Source: an uncultured Flavobacteriaceae bacterium (GTDB lineage: Bacteria > Bacteroidota > Bacteroidia > Flavobacteriales > Flavobacteriaceae). From it: 64,000 nt of DNA. Each line of letters starts with the position of its first letter. Position 1 is the first letter of the stretch. A program made the translations under genes and the position numbers. Location of the stretch: NCBI GenBank assembly GCA_937136455.1, contig CAKZOO010000041.1, positions 24,207 to 88,206 of the forward strand, written 5' to 3'. Under the pieces are notes generated by a model. It had not been told where the DNA came from. It saw only the letters and a list, made by a program, of their open reading frames with translations, and did not search any database. Shown here piece by piece: positions 6,605 through 13,223 of the stretch.

Positions 6605-6784
6605 ATGAATAAACTAAAGCAAGTTGAGAGAATCCAAACTATACTAAAGCATAACATCGTCGATGAGTGCCCTCACTGTGATAAGCAATTTGTAAGCTTT
6701 TACACATTTGAAGGTTATGGATTATGTCCAGATTGTGACGAGGAAACCATTGAGAATTTTAGAGCTAAGCAGAGGGGGGAATAA
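6605..6784 (+). CDS. Small zinc-ribbon protein (59 aa)
   Basis: ATG after TTAGGAGTGTAAAG. 59 residues with CPHC, an aromatic FYTFEGYGL linker, then CPDC, a four-cysteine zinc ribbon. Such ribbons usually mediate protein or nucleic acid contacts. Stop overlaps the next ATG (TAATG). Confidence 0.65.
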   Translation: MNKLKQVERIQTILKHNIVDECPHCDKQFVSFYTFEGYGLCPDCDEETIENFRAKQRGE

Positions 6785-7152
6785 TGGGAATTTATTTTAT
6801 TATTGTACAATTGGCACTAGTTATTGGTTTATCCTATCAAGTATACAGAAACCAAAAACAACTTAGATACCTATCTGGGCGTTTGAGTAAAATGTGTTTA
6901 GATAACATCGAACATGCCACCATAACTTGTGAGCTTATTTCTAAGGATAAGGATTTTATAAAGGACGTCGAACTTGTAAACAAAACAGACTATCCGCTAT
7001 TATCTTATAGTGTTAAATATTCTAACGATTTTACGGTTTTATTTTATGACAATGGTTTCGGTAGAAGTTCAATGTCTTATACAGATGTTATAAGTAGGGC
7101 TAAAGAAATCCGTAGAATTTGTAAAACCAACTGCAAGAAAGGAAAGAAGTAA
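6784..7152 (+). CDS. Single-pass membrane protein (122 aa)
   Basis: An N-terminal membrane anchor (IYFIIVQLALVIGLSY) is followed by a charged linker and a 90-residue soluble domain with a basic end. Orientation is probably N-out/C-in given the basic RNQKQLR after the segment. Not recognised. Stop overlaps the next ATG by one base. Confidence 0.7.
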   Translation: MGIYFIIVQLALVIGLSYQVYRNQKQLRYLSGRLSKMCLDNIEHATITCELISKDKDFIKDVELVNKTDYPLLSYSVKYSNDFTVLFYDNGFGRSSMSYTDVISRAKEIRRICKTNCKKGKK

Positions 7153-7232
7153 TGGAAAAAGAAGTCAGTAAAGAGGATTTAGAATTAATGCAGGAATTTG
7201 AGCAGTTTATCCTTGACAATAAAGGTGAGTAA
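7152..7232 (+). CDS. Tiny hypothetical peptide (26 aa)
   Basis: TAATG overlap with the previous gene, 26 acidic residues (MEKEVSKEDLELMQEFEQF). Its last codons overlap the promoter at 7213-7241. It could be a real coupled peptide or a chance frame. Confidence 0.35.
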   Translation: MEKEVSKEDLELMQEFEQFILDNKGE

Positions 7233-7241
7233 AGGTAAAAT
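7213..7241 (+). promoter_or_regulatory. Sigma70-like promoter for the beta-helix gene
   Basis: TTGACA (7213-7218), 17 bases, GGTAAAAT with TAAAAT at 7236-7241. It matches the repeated promoter pattern and directly precedes the gene at 7259. Confidence 0.65.
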
Positions 7242-7258
7242 AAACTAAAGGGGTACGT

Positions 7259-7909
7259 ATGACTAAAAAATACAAACTAACAGATAACACAATTACTCAT
7301 TACGACAAAACTTTGCACCAAATCCAAGCACTGAGGTCATTTGGTAATGTTGCTAAAGGTGATTTAGGTGGTTATGTTGAGAAAGAAGGTAATCTAAGTC
7401 ATGAGGGGAATGCTTGGGTGTCTGGGAATGCTTGGGTGTATGGGAATGCTTGGGTGTTTGGGAATGCTGATGTGTCTGAGAATGCTTGTGTGTATGGGAA
7501 TGCTGGGGTGTATGGGAATGCTGAGGTGTTTGGGAATGCTTGGGTGTATGGGAATGCTGAGGTGTATGGGAATGCTTGTGTGTATGGGAATGCTGGGGTG
7601 TCTGGGAATGCTGAGGTGTTTGGGGATGCTGATGTGTATGGGAATGCTGAGGTGTATGGGAATGCTTGGGTGTTTGGGGATGCTAGGGTGTCTAAAGGTA
7701 AGTGTACAGAAAAGATAGTAAACTTTATCGGACTAGAATTTAATATAACAGCATACAATGATATTATTAAAGTAGGATGTAAAACTCATACTTGTGCTGA
7801 ATGGACAAACATAATTGCTAATAGAGAATATGAATCTTTATGTGAAGACTACGACAAAATCCAAGCTTACGTAAAATTACTATTAATCGACAAAGGACAC
7901 TTATTGTGA
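7259..7909 (+). CDS. Hexapeptide-repeat (beta-helix) protein
   Basis: 216 residues. After about 49 residues come 16 six-residue repeats of the type GNAWVY/GNAEVF (7406-7693), then about 70 non-repetitive residues. Regular GNAxVx turns indicate a left-handed beta-helix like hexapeptide-repeat proteins, used as rigid scaffolds or binding surfaces. There is no signal peptide. ATG is preceded by AAAGGGGTACGT. Role unknown; it is unlikely to be an acyltransferase because no catalytic residues are evident. Confidence 0.8.
   Translation: MTKKYKLTDNTITHYDKTLHQIQALRSFGNVAKGDLGGYVEKEGNLSHEGNAWVSGNAWVYGNAWVFGNADVSENACVYGNAGVYGNAEVFGNAWVYGNAEVYGNACVYGNAGVSGNAEVFGDADVYGNAEVYGNAWVFGDARVSKGKCTEKIVNFIGLEFNITAYNDIIKVGCKTHTCAEWTNIIANREYESLCEDYDKIQAYVKLLLIDKGHLL
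7406..7693 (+). repeat. 16 tandem 18-bp units
   Basis: Each unit encodes G-N/D-A-x-V-x; G(A/G)GRATGCT is nearly invariant. Variation is almost confined to codon 4 (TGG, GAT, TGT, GGG, GAG, AGG) and the middle base of codon 6 (TCT, TAT, TTT). Such uniform DNA indicates recent expansion or ongoing exchange between units. Confidence 0.9.
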
Positions 7910-8037
7910 GTAATGTAATCGAATTCCCTAAAGCAGATTATGACTGTGAAAGGACTAAAGCTGTTTGGGATAATATGCTAAAGCAAGCAGCTAAGTTCAA
8001 TTTGTATAATTTATTTTTAAACGAGGAGGCAGCGTGA
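7906..8037 (+). CDS. Small hypothetical protein (43 aa)
   Basis: GTG overlapping the previous stop (GTGA). 43 residues (MSNVIEFPKADYDCERTKAVW...), ending NEEAA, whose codons supply GAGGAGG for the next gene. Helical, soluble; not recognised. Confidence 0.5.
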   Translation: MSNVIEFPKADYDCERTKAVWDNMLKQAAKFNLYNLFLNEEAA

Positions 8038-8513
8038 AAAATTTAATCTTATTAGTTTTTTTAATTATCCTAGCATTCTTTGCAACAGGATGCGGTCAGG
8101 AATCTGGGATAGTTGTTAGTAATCCTGATTTCCAAGGTCAAATTGACGACCTCGATAATAGGTTAAATGACCTCGACAGGAGGTTAGCCACTTTCCAATT
8201 AGAAATGGGTGATCTGGAAAGTAGCATTATTCAGCTAGGTAACGACCTAGACAATTTTGAGCATGATTTGGATCAGGTTGAAATAAACGTCACAGACGCT
8301 CTTAATCGCCTCTCTCAGCTTGAGGGTGAGACTAGGGTAGTGGAGATACTGCAACCGTGTCCAAACGCTAAAGAGGTGTTAATAAAGCTCTCTGATGGCA
8401 GGGTGGTTGCTTACTTCGAGCAGGGGAGTAAGAGATATTTGTCTTTCCTAGCAGATGGAAATTACAGAACAACAGACGGGACTAATTGTCATTTCAGTAT
8501 TCCCTTGCAGTAA
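8034..8513 (+). CDS. Coiled-coil lipoprotein
   Basis: 159 residues. A signal peptide ends in a lipobox (FFATGC), so the mature protein should be lipid-anchored. Residues about 35-95 form a heptad coiled coil (DLDNRLNDLDRRL). The C-terminal module contains VVEILQPC, LSDGRVVAYFEQG and DGNYRTTDGTNC, a combination that reminds me of Bdellovibrio-group lipoproteins. GTG start after GAGGAGG. Possible roles are host envelope modification or superinfection exclusion; it could also be an outer spanin, though it is long and has no i-spanin partner beside it. Confidence 0.75.
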   Translation: MKNLILLVFLIILAFFATGCGQESGIVVSNPDFQGQIDDLDNRLNDLDRRLATFQLEMGDLESSIIQLGNDLDNFEHDLDQVEINVTDALNRLSQLEGETRVVEILQPCPNAKEVLIKLSDGRVVAYFEQGSKRYLSFLADGNYRTTDGTNCHFSIPLQ

Positions 8514-8533
8514 AGGCGATTTTGTAGTAAAAT
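8505..8533 (+). promoter_or_regulatory. Sigma70-like promoter upstream of 8549
   Basis: TTGCAG (8505-8510), 17 bases, TAAAAT (8528-8533). The -35 overlaps the end of the lipoprotein gene; the first TNL-tail gene follows. Confidence 0.6.
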
Positions 8534-8548
8534 GGTATAGAGGTTTGT

Positions 8549-8782
8549 ATGGAAGTTAAGCTTGGGGATAAATTTTTAAGAGTGTGGGATGACGAGTATG
8601 TTGAAGGAATTGTAGTTGTAAACGAATTAGACCTGAACAAAAAACAGTTTAGCGCTTTTGACAAAAATTCAGGTTTCTGGTGGTACGAGGAGTCGAGTTT
8701 GAGAGCTTATTATGATACAACACTTCTTTCCATCCTAACCCCACTCAACTCACTATCAAAATTACTATATTTAGGAGAGTAA
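8549..8782 (+). CDS. TNL-tail family protein (prototype subgroup)
   Basis: 77 residues. It starts MEVKLGDKFLRVWDDEYVEG and ends LTPLNSLSKLLYLGE. It aligns along its whole length with 22623-22856 and 24093-24332, including the WW-Y turn and L-AY segment. The N-terminal part looks like a small SH3/KOW-type beta-barrel, the end like a short amphipathic helix. Codons of LGE (tta gga gag) form the ribosome site of the next gene at 8784. No known function. Confidence 0.85.
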   Translation: MEVKLGDKFLRVWDDEYVEGIVVVNELDLNKKQFSAFDKNSGFWWYEESSLRAYYDTTLLSILTPLNSLSKLLYLGE

Positions 8783-8783
8783 A

Positions 8784-9641
8784 ATGACTAAAAAAGTTAC
8801 AATTAAAAATCAAAGAGAATATGATGATTTGCCTGAAGAGTTTAGTGAACTCACTCAAATAAAAATTTTATCAGAGGACGATCGTGTAATTAAAGTAAAA
8901 ACGGTTCCCAAAAATACACTACTTGTGACAATAGCAGACTCTAATGTACAAATATTTAATAATAGTGAGGCGGCTGTTTGGGGTAAATCTCATGTTGGTT
9001 GTTTTGATAATTCTAAAGTGTCAACTTATGGTGATGGTGTTGAAATTTTTTCTTATGATAACTCCAGAGTGACTGCTAAAGATCGTTCTATAATTAAATC
9101 TTACGATAATTCTAAAGTCTCAGCTTTCGATAATTCCGAAGTACTAGCTTTCGATAATTCCGAAGTTCAAGCTTTTGGAGAATCAACAGTTAAATGCTAT
9201 AGGGATTCTAAAATTACTGCGTTCGGTAAAGCTAGAGTGTATTCAGAAGAAGAATCTAAAGTGGAATTACATGAGTTTTCGATTATTGAAAATTACTCAG
9301 AAAATACCCAGATTGTTTCTTACGATTACTCAACCTTAAACCTTTACAGTGAACCTAAAATTTTAAATAAAAAAGATACTGTAAATGTTAATAGACATAT
9401 TTCAACTCCTAGTTTTAAGGATTGGGTAAGTAGAGGGATATACCTGTATAAGTTTTGGGAAAATGGTAGACCTAAGGAAAAGAGATTAAAGATATTATCA
9501 CAACAAATTGTAAAATCATCTACTGTCTATCGTGTTGAAGAGTTTGCAGAGGACACATATTACTTGACAAAAAAAGGTGACAATGTTATCATAAAGTCTA
9601 CAGTAGAAGAAATAAAAGAGGAGCTAAAATGTTCGATTTAA
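8784..9641 (+). CDS. Beta-helix repeat protein (285 aa)
   Basis: 285 residues. Residues about 50-190 are degenerate six-residue repeats with DNSxVxAFD character (for example DNSKVSAFDNSEVLAFDNSEV), consistent with a left-handed beta-helix; the last 90 residues are an unrelated mixed domain. It is analogous to the protein at 7259 but its repeats are older and more divergent. No signal peptide. Translation start is set by AGGAG in the previous gene's stop region. Confidence 0.75.
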   Translation: MTKKVTIKNQREYDDLPEEFSELTQIKILSEDDRVIKVKTVPKNTLLVTIADSNVQIFNNSEAAVWGKSHVGCFDNSKVSTYGDGVEIFSYDNSRVTAKDRSIIKSYDNSKVSAFDNSEVLAFDNSEVQAFGESTVKCYRDSKITAFGKARVYSEEESKVELHEFSIIENYSENTQIVSYDYSTLNLYSEPKILNKKDTVNVNRHISTPSFKDWVSRGIYLYKFWENGRPKEKRLKILSQQIVKSSTVYRVEEFAEDTYYLTKKGDNVIIKSTVEEIKEELKCSI

Positions 9642-9808
9642 CAGATGAAGACGTTTCAAATATTATCACAGCACTGGAACGCACTAAAGGTTATTTTACT
9701 GACAAGGAAAAAATCGAAGACTTGATCCAATATCTGAGTGAGAGTCAGGAAGATTTTCCGTTAGGGGAAGCTGACGGTAAGTTGGATGCTTGGGGTAGGA
9801 ATGAGTAG
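9629..9808 (+). CDS. Small acidic protein (59 aa)
   Basis: ATG at 9629 after GAGGAGCTAAA, overlapping the previous gene by 13 bases. 59 residues, starting MFDLTDEDVSNIITALERTK, helical and acidic, ending DAWGRNE. Not recognised. Confidence 0.6.
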   Translation: MFDLTDEDVSNIITALERTKGYFTDKEKIEDLIQYLSESQEDFPLGEADGKLDAWGRNE

Positions 9809-10007
9809 CAATCGCTATATTTACGTAAGGGAGAGCGGATTGTATTTCACTAATGGTAAATTTTATTTTTTCAAAACATGCACTAATAGCCTTCATCTAG
9901 AAACCACAGACGATGAGGGGATACCTCACACTTGGTCTACTACCAACTTTTTTAACCACTTCGTGAAATCTTGTTCTCTTTCAGAAATTTTATGGGGAGT
10001 GGAATGA
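9801..10007 (+). CDS. TNL-tail family protein
   Basis: 68 residues from the ATG at 9801 (preceded by GGGGTAGGA). Beta-rich body with YIYVRESGLYF and TWSTTNFFNHF; ends SLSEILWGVE. The gga gtg gaa codons of GVE form the ribosome site for the next gene, whose ATG overlaps the stop. Divergent member. Confidence 0.7.
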   Translation: MSSNRYIYVRESGLYFTNGKFYFFKTCTNSLHLETTDDEGIPHTWSTTNFFNHFVKSCSLSEILWGVE

Positions 10008-10207
10008 AATTTAAAGTCGGGGATGTCGTTTGGCACAAAAACTGGAAAGAGTTTTTGGTGATAGTTGGGATTACCGAGAGGAGACATTTTCCTTACGGAG
10101 TTAACTCTATGTCGGGGAAAAGCTGGCGTAATCACACCAATGATAGTTTCCTAAGTTCTCACAACTATAAAAATAACCTATTCAAATTAATTTTAGGAAT
10201 AAAATGA
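10004..10207 (+). CDS. TNL-tail family protein
   Basis: 67 residues, beginning MKFKVGDVVWHKNWKEFLVI, ending NNLFKLILGIK. The VGD start and tail place it in the family. I use the ATG at 10004 (ATGA overlap) rather than one inside the upstream gene. TTAGGA in the tail serves the next gene. Confidence 0.75.
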   Translation: MKFKVGDVVWHKNWKEFLVIVGITERRHFPYGVNSMSGKSWRNHTNDSFLSSHNYKNNLFKLILGIK

Positions 10208-10440
10208 AAGCTGGGGATTTACTGTGGTCTAAAATATACAAAGAGTATTGCGTTGTGATCCAACGCGGTAATATATTTCTGTTCTCATTTATCTCTGATA
10301 CGGATCGGATACCTCTGAGATCGATTGCTGGTTTGTTTGTAAAACCCACTAACCTTGACTTACTTTTACTAGGAGAAAATTATCAAGACCTTAGACAAAA
10401 AGCAGAAGATGTTTACAGAAAATATAAAAATAATGAATGA
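10204..10440 (+). CDS. TNL-tail family protein with helical extension
   Basis: 78 residues, MKAGDLLWSKIYKEYCVVI, then PTNLDLLLLGE followed by a 20-residue charged helix (NYQDLRQKAEDVYRKYKNNE). The extension after the tail is unusual for the family. Third of three consecutive copies. Confidence 0.75.
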   Translation: MKAGDLLWSKIYKEYCVVIQRGNIFLFSFISDTDRIPLRSIAGLFVKPTNLDLLLLGENYQDLRQKAEDVYRKYKNNE

Positions 10441-10543
10441 GTACAGGCTAGAAAAAAAGTTGCAAGACCTGTCCAAACGTGATAAAATAGAAACAGAACA
10501 TGTTAATGAATTTCCATGCAGAATGGAACCAAGGAGAGATTAG
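10433..10543 (+). CDS. Possible 36-aa peptide before thyX
   Basis: ATG at 10433 overlapping the previous stop, then 36 codons to the TAG at 10541-10543. Charged start (MNEYRLEKKLQDLSKRD). No clear ribosome site, and the promoter at 10460-10488 lies inside it. It may be a chance frame. Confidence 0.3.
   Translation: MNEYRLEKKLQDLSKRDKIETEHVNEFPCRMEPRRD
10460..10488 (+). promoter_or_regulatory. Sigma70-like promoter for thyX
   Basis: TTGCAA (10460-10465), 17 bases, GATAAAAT with TAAAAT at 10483-10488. The thyX ribosome site AAGGAGA (10531-10537) follows about 45 bases later. Confidence 0.6.
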
Positions 10544-10544
10544 T

Positions 10545-11165
10545 TTGAGAATAGTAAAATCTAGTGTAAAATTATTAGACATGTATGACCCTATAGAGGC
10601 AATGAAACATATCGAATCTAGGATACGAAATTGTTATAAGAGTGAGGATAAATCTACTGAGGATTCTTATATTAGAATGTTAGGAAAGATGATCGACTCA
10701 CACCACTACTCTACACTAGAACATATTTCTTTTACAGCGAAGTTTATATGTACTAGAGCTTGCAGTCACCAAATAGTAAGACATAGGCACGGGTCATATA
10801 GTCAAGAGTCTCAGCGTTATATCAACTATAGCAGAGGAAAGTTCGGGTCGGAGATTCAGGTCATGCAACCCCCTAGGATAATGACTAATACACCAGAGTT
10901 TGTAATCTGGTCAAAGCAGATTGAATCGGCAGAAAAAGCTTACCTAGATTTAATAAAAGCAGGAATTAAAGCTCAGGATGCTCGCTCAGTACTTCCAAAT
11001 TGTGCTAAAACTGAACTAGATGTTACTATGAATCCTAGAGCTTGGAGGGATTTTTTTAAACTTAGATGTAGTCCACACGCTCAAGATGAGATTAGGATGT
11101 TGGCTAAGGATTTATTAGAACAACTATGTTTAAACTATTATCCTTTATTTGGAGACCTAAAGTGA
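10545..11165 (+). CDS. thyX: Flavin-dependent thymidylate synthase
   Basis: Makes dTMP from dUMP using FAD, NADPH and methylene-tetrahydrofolate. The signature RHRHGSYSQESQRY begins at about residue 79, and the C-terminal substrate-binding part (DARSVLPNCAKTEL, MNPRAWRDFFKLRC) is intact. I choose the TTG at 10545, seven bases after AAGGAGA and right after the stop of a small frame; an ATG at 10500 would add 15 residues atypical of ThyX. About 206 residues, usual for the family. It works with the dUTPase (39435) and ribonucleotide reductase (13736). Confidence 0.95.
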   Translation: MRIVKSSVKLLDMYDPIEAMKHIESRIRNCYKSEDKSTEDSYIRMLGKMIDSHHYSTLEHISFTAKFICTRACSHQIVRHRHGSYSQESQRYINYSRGKFGSEIQVMQPPRIMTNTPEFVIWSKQIESAEKAYLDLIKAGIKAQDARSVLPNCAKTELDVTMNPRAWRDFFKLRCSPHAQDEIRMLAKDLLEQLCLNYYPLFGDLK

Positions 11166-11755
11166 TTCGATTGAATGTAGAAATTGATGGTATCGAAGTT
11201 GCCTATAAAGAAAATAGGAAAAAAGATTGGATTGTTTGTAATGAGAAATTTTTAATAGATTCAGTCATTAAGTATAATGGGAATATATCCGAAATAGAGA
11301 AAGTTTCTAATGTGGGTAGGAGAGTTTTGACTGATATCATTTTAAAGTCAGAAAAAGCTAACTCATATAGAAATAAAGCACCTAGGAAAGAGTTAACCGA
11401 AAGAGGGACAACTTTCTATGACGGCTACGAGGTTATACGAATTAAAGGTAAACCTGTTAGATACCATCGATATCTTATGGAAAAAAAGTTGGGAAGGAAA
11501 TTAAAGAGTAGTGAGATAGTTCATCATATAGATGGGGATAAGTTGAATAACGATATAAATAACCTATTTTTATGTGAAAATGTTTCTGAACATAATCTAA
11601 TACATGACAATTTAGAAAAATTAGCCGCAAGGCTTATAAAAGAAAATGTTATAGTCTTTTGTCCTGATACTAAAGAGTATGTTTACGTTCACACTTTCCC
11701 AGAAAACGCTCCTATTTTACAAGAACTAACAATGAGGTTGGACAATGAAACCTAA
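11162..11755 (+). CDS. HNH homing-type endonuclease
   Basis: About 197 residues from the GTG at 11162 (GTGA overlap with thyX; GGAG upstream). The C-terminal half carries the HNH_3-type signature: YHRYLMEKKLGRKL, then EIVHHIDGDKLNNDINNLFLC. The N-terminal half may bind DNA. Free-standing phage HNH enzymes cut at or near intron- or gene-less alleles of neighbouring genes, so thyX is the likely target region. An ATG at 11126 inside thyX is an alternative start. Confidence 0.85.
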   Translation: MIRLNVEIDGIEVAYKENRKKDWIVCNEKFLIDSVIKYNGNISEIEKVSNVGRRVLTDIILKSEKANSYRNKAPRKELTERGTTFYDGYEVIRIKGKPVRYHRYLMEKKLGRKLKSSEIVHHIDGDKLNNDINNLFLCENVSEHNLIHDNLEKLAARLIKENVIVFCPDTKEYVYVHTFPENAPILQELTMRLDNET

Positions 11756-11972
11756 AGAACTAATTAAAGGTATGGTGTATTACGATACAGTATCTGGGTG
11801 GTTCTGCACTTTTATGGACACCGATGGTCCATATTTCAGTTTTAAAGTAGAATTCTCTGGATCAAGTAGTTTTTCTAAAGGAGAACCTTTACTTTATGGT
11901 AGTTCAAATCTTAGAGATTTAGTAATCTCTAATAAACTAAGTAAACTTATTTACGGAGTAGAATGTGCTTGA
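11745..11972 (+). CDS. TNL-tail family protein
   Basis: 75 residues, MKPKELIKGMVYYDTVSGWF, Phe/Ser-rich middle, ending ISNKLSKLIYGVECA. The gga gta gaa codons of the tail give GGAG six bases before the GTG of the next gene at 11965, so the tail overlaps its neighbour. It starts inside the end of the HNH gene. Confidence 0.75.
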   Translation: MKPKELIKGMVYYDTVSGWFCTFMDTDGPYFSFKVEFSGSSSFSKGEPLLYGSSNLRDLVISNKLSKLIYGVECA

Positions 11973-12096
11973 CAATATCCTCAGATGTGGTAAAATATTA
12001 CTATGCTCCCTATTCGGACACGAATGGATGCACGACAGCAAGTGTATGAGCTGTCACAGATGTGGTTTGTTAATTAAAAAAGTGAGGTCGAAGTAA
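11965..12096 (+). CDS. Small zinc-binding protein (DUF1660-like)
   Basis: 43 residues from GTG at 11965. It contains CSLFGHEWMHDSKCMSCHRCG, the layout (C-x-L-x-GHxW, then C..C..C) known from small phage and prophage proteins of the DUF1660 type, presumably zinc-binding. The GTG is set by GGAG in the preceding gene. The promoter at 11969-11996 lies within its first codons, so a shorter transcript would miss this start. Confidence 0.55.
   Translation: MLDNILRCGKILLCSLFGHEWMHDSKCMSCHRCGLLIKKVRSK
11969..11996 (+). promoter_or_regulatory. Sigma70-like promoter
   Basis: TTGACA (11969-11974), 16 bases, TGGTAAAAT with TAAAAT at 11991-11996. It would drive the genes from 12099 onward. Confidence 0.65.
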
Positions 12097-12098
12097 GG

Positions 12099-12356
12099 AT
12101 GTCTAACTATGAATACTATATCCAAATTTTCCAAAAACTAGGTAAGTACCTAAATTACGATTTAGATCAGTGTCTCATTTGGATGCGAACGCAAAACGTA
12201 TTCCTGCATGGCTGTAGACCTGAGATGTTGATAACTTTAAATAAAGGGGACGAGGTTCTGGAATACGTTGAGACTGCAATCAAGAATAAAACTTGCGGTT
12301 GGTGTAAGGAAAGGTGTTCAAACGAGCAGTGTGTGTCAAGGGAAAAAAGACAATGA
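12099..12356 (+). CDS. MbcA/ParS/Xre-type (DUF2384-like) domain protein
   Basis: 85 residues. The centre, CLIWMRTQNVFLHGCRPEML followed by GDEVLEYVETAI, resembles the toxin-binding domain of Xre/MbcA/ParS antitoxins (consensus WL.TPNP.LGG.SP..LL....G.E.V...L). There is no helix-turn-helix N-terminus and no RES-type toxin beside it. A cysteine cluster (CGWCKERCSNEQC) ends the protein. It might neutralise a host toxin, but this is inferred from a motif read by eye. The end overlaps the MazG-like gene (ATGA). Confidence 0.6.
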   Translation: MSNYEYYIQIFQKLGKYLNYDLDQCLIWMRTQNVFLHGCRPEMLITLNKGDEVLEYVETAIKNKTCGWCKERCSNEQCVSREKRQ

Positions 12357-12658
12357 ATAAAATGGTAAGGCATAGATTAGGAATTGATAAAAAAAGATTA
12401 ACCGCCAGTTTTACTGGGTCTCTGGAAGCTAAAGAGTACTTTAAGAAAAAAGTATTGGAGGAAGCTCAGGAAGTTTTTGATGCGAAAACTGAAAAGGAGC
12501 TGCACGAAGAACTTGGAGACCTAATCCAAATCATTAAAGAATTTTTGGATACACCTCACGTAAATAAGGAGAGGGTGAATTTGGGCAGGAAATTGAAAAA
12601 TCTGGAGAAAGGCAAATTTGTTTCAGACGATAAAATTATCATTTTGGATAAGGGGTAG
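12353..12658 (+). CDS. MazG-like nucleotide pyrophosphohydrolase
   Basis: 101 residues from the ATG overlapping the previous stop. It carries VLEEAQEV and, twelve residues on, HEELGDLIQII: the paired EExxE/ExxD acidic motifs that bind magnesium in the all-alpha NTP pyrophosphatase (MazG/HisE) superfamily. These enzymes hydrolyse (d)NTPs to monophosphates; phage versions adjust the nucleotide pool or alarmone levels. Substrate cannot be told from sequence. Confidence 0.8.
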   Translation: MNKMVRHRLGIDKKRLTASFTGSLEAKEYFKKKVLEEAQEVFDAKTEKELHEELGDLIQIIKEFLDTPHVNKERVNLGRKLKNLEKGKFVSDDKIIILDKG

Positions 12659-12660
12659 GT

Positions 12661-12936
12661 GTGGATTTAAAAACTGTACTGTCCTCTCTGAGTGGGGATC
12701 AGAGACTGCCTATTGTTCCCACAAGCGATAATCCGTACAACATAGGGTTTCGGTACATCTCTAGGTATAGTAAATATGATTATTCCGAATTTAACGTGAC
12801 AGTGCCAGCAGCCTACTTTGACAAACCATTTGATTTCCAAGACTCAGAGAAGGGTGTGTGTGAGCATTACCGACTAGCAACCAACCTAGACGCTTTAGTT
12901 CTAGGCGAAGATTTAGGGGACGTCTTTTGGAGGTGA
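12661..12936 (+). CDS. TNL-tail family protein, divergent
   Basis: 91 residues, GTG start after GGGGTAGGT. Tail TNLDALVLGEDLGDVFWR: the usual tail followed by a short extension. The N-terminal half is longer and lacks the VGD start. AGGGGA in its last codons (LGD) is the ribosome site of the following TTG-start gene. Confidence 0.65.
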   Translation: MDLKTVLSSLSGDQRLPIVPTSDNPYNIGFRYISRYSKYDYSEFNVTVPAAYFDKPFDFQDSEKGVCEHYRLATNLDALVLGEDLGDVFWR

Positions 12937-13133
12937 AAACTGGAGATTTGTTTATTGAAATTGGTACAGGTAAATTATGGGAAGTTGCAGCACAAGCTGA
13001 ATCGGTTGTTCTTCTATCGGATAAACAAATGGAAATAGATTTCGTTGATCTTAAAAGTAACATTTCAACAAATTACCTAACACCAACTAATTTAGCCAAA
13101 TTAATTTGCGGAATTGACTTGCAAGAATCCTAA
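12927..13133 (+). CDS. TNL-tail family protein
   Basis: 68 residues from TTG at 12927 (AGGGGA six bases upstream); GTG at 12933 is possible. Begins MEVKTGDLFIEIGTGKLWEV and ends PTNLAKLICGIDLQES. Typical VGD/KTGD start and tail. Confidence 0.75.
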   Translation: MEVKTGDLFIEIGTGKLWEVAAQAESVVLLSDKQMEIDFVDLKSNISTNYLTPTNLAKLICGIDLQES

Positions 13134-13147
13134 TAAGGTGGTAAAAT
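13119..13147 (+). promoter_or_regulatory. Sigma70-like promoter
   Basis: TTGCAA (13119-13124), 17 bases, TGGTAAAAT with TAAAAT at 13142-13147. It is followed about 14 bases later by a hairpin with a T-run, before the HNH and ribonucleotide reductase genes. Confidence 0.6.
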
Positions 13148-13160
13148 ATGGGAATCGCTT

Positions 13161-13185
13161 TGCTGGTGTTGCTGCCAGCACTTTT
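13161..13185 (+). terminator. Terminator-like hairpin in a leader
   Basis: TGCTGG (13161-13166), 8-base loop, CCAGCA (13175-13180), then cTTTTatattt. It would form within about 35 bases of the predicted transcription start. A 20-codon hydrophobic frame (13148-13210) spans it, but its ATG overlaps the predicted start site. Confidence 0.45.
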
Positions 13186-13223
13186 ATATTTAAGTATTAT
13201 TAACTCATAGGAAGAGGAGAATT

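Noticed and set aside
7399..7758. Long frames on the - strand and in another + frame across the repeat array
   Set aside because: They are products of the 18-base repeat, which keeps all frames open; the proteins are monotonous (FPYT or GML repeats) and lack ribosome sites.
13148..13210. 20-codon hydrophobic frame after the promoter at 13119
   Set aside because: Its ATG overlaps the predicted transcription start and no ribosome site is present; the hairpin within it explains the sequence better.
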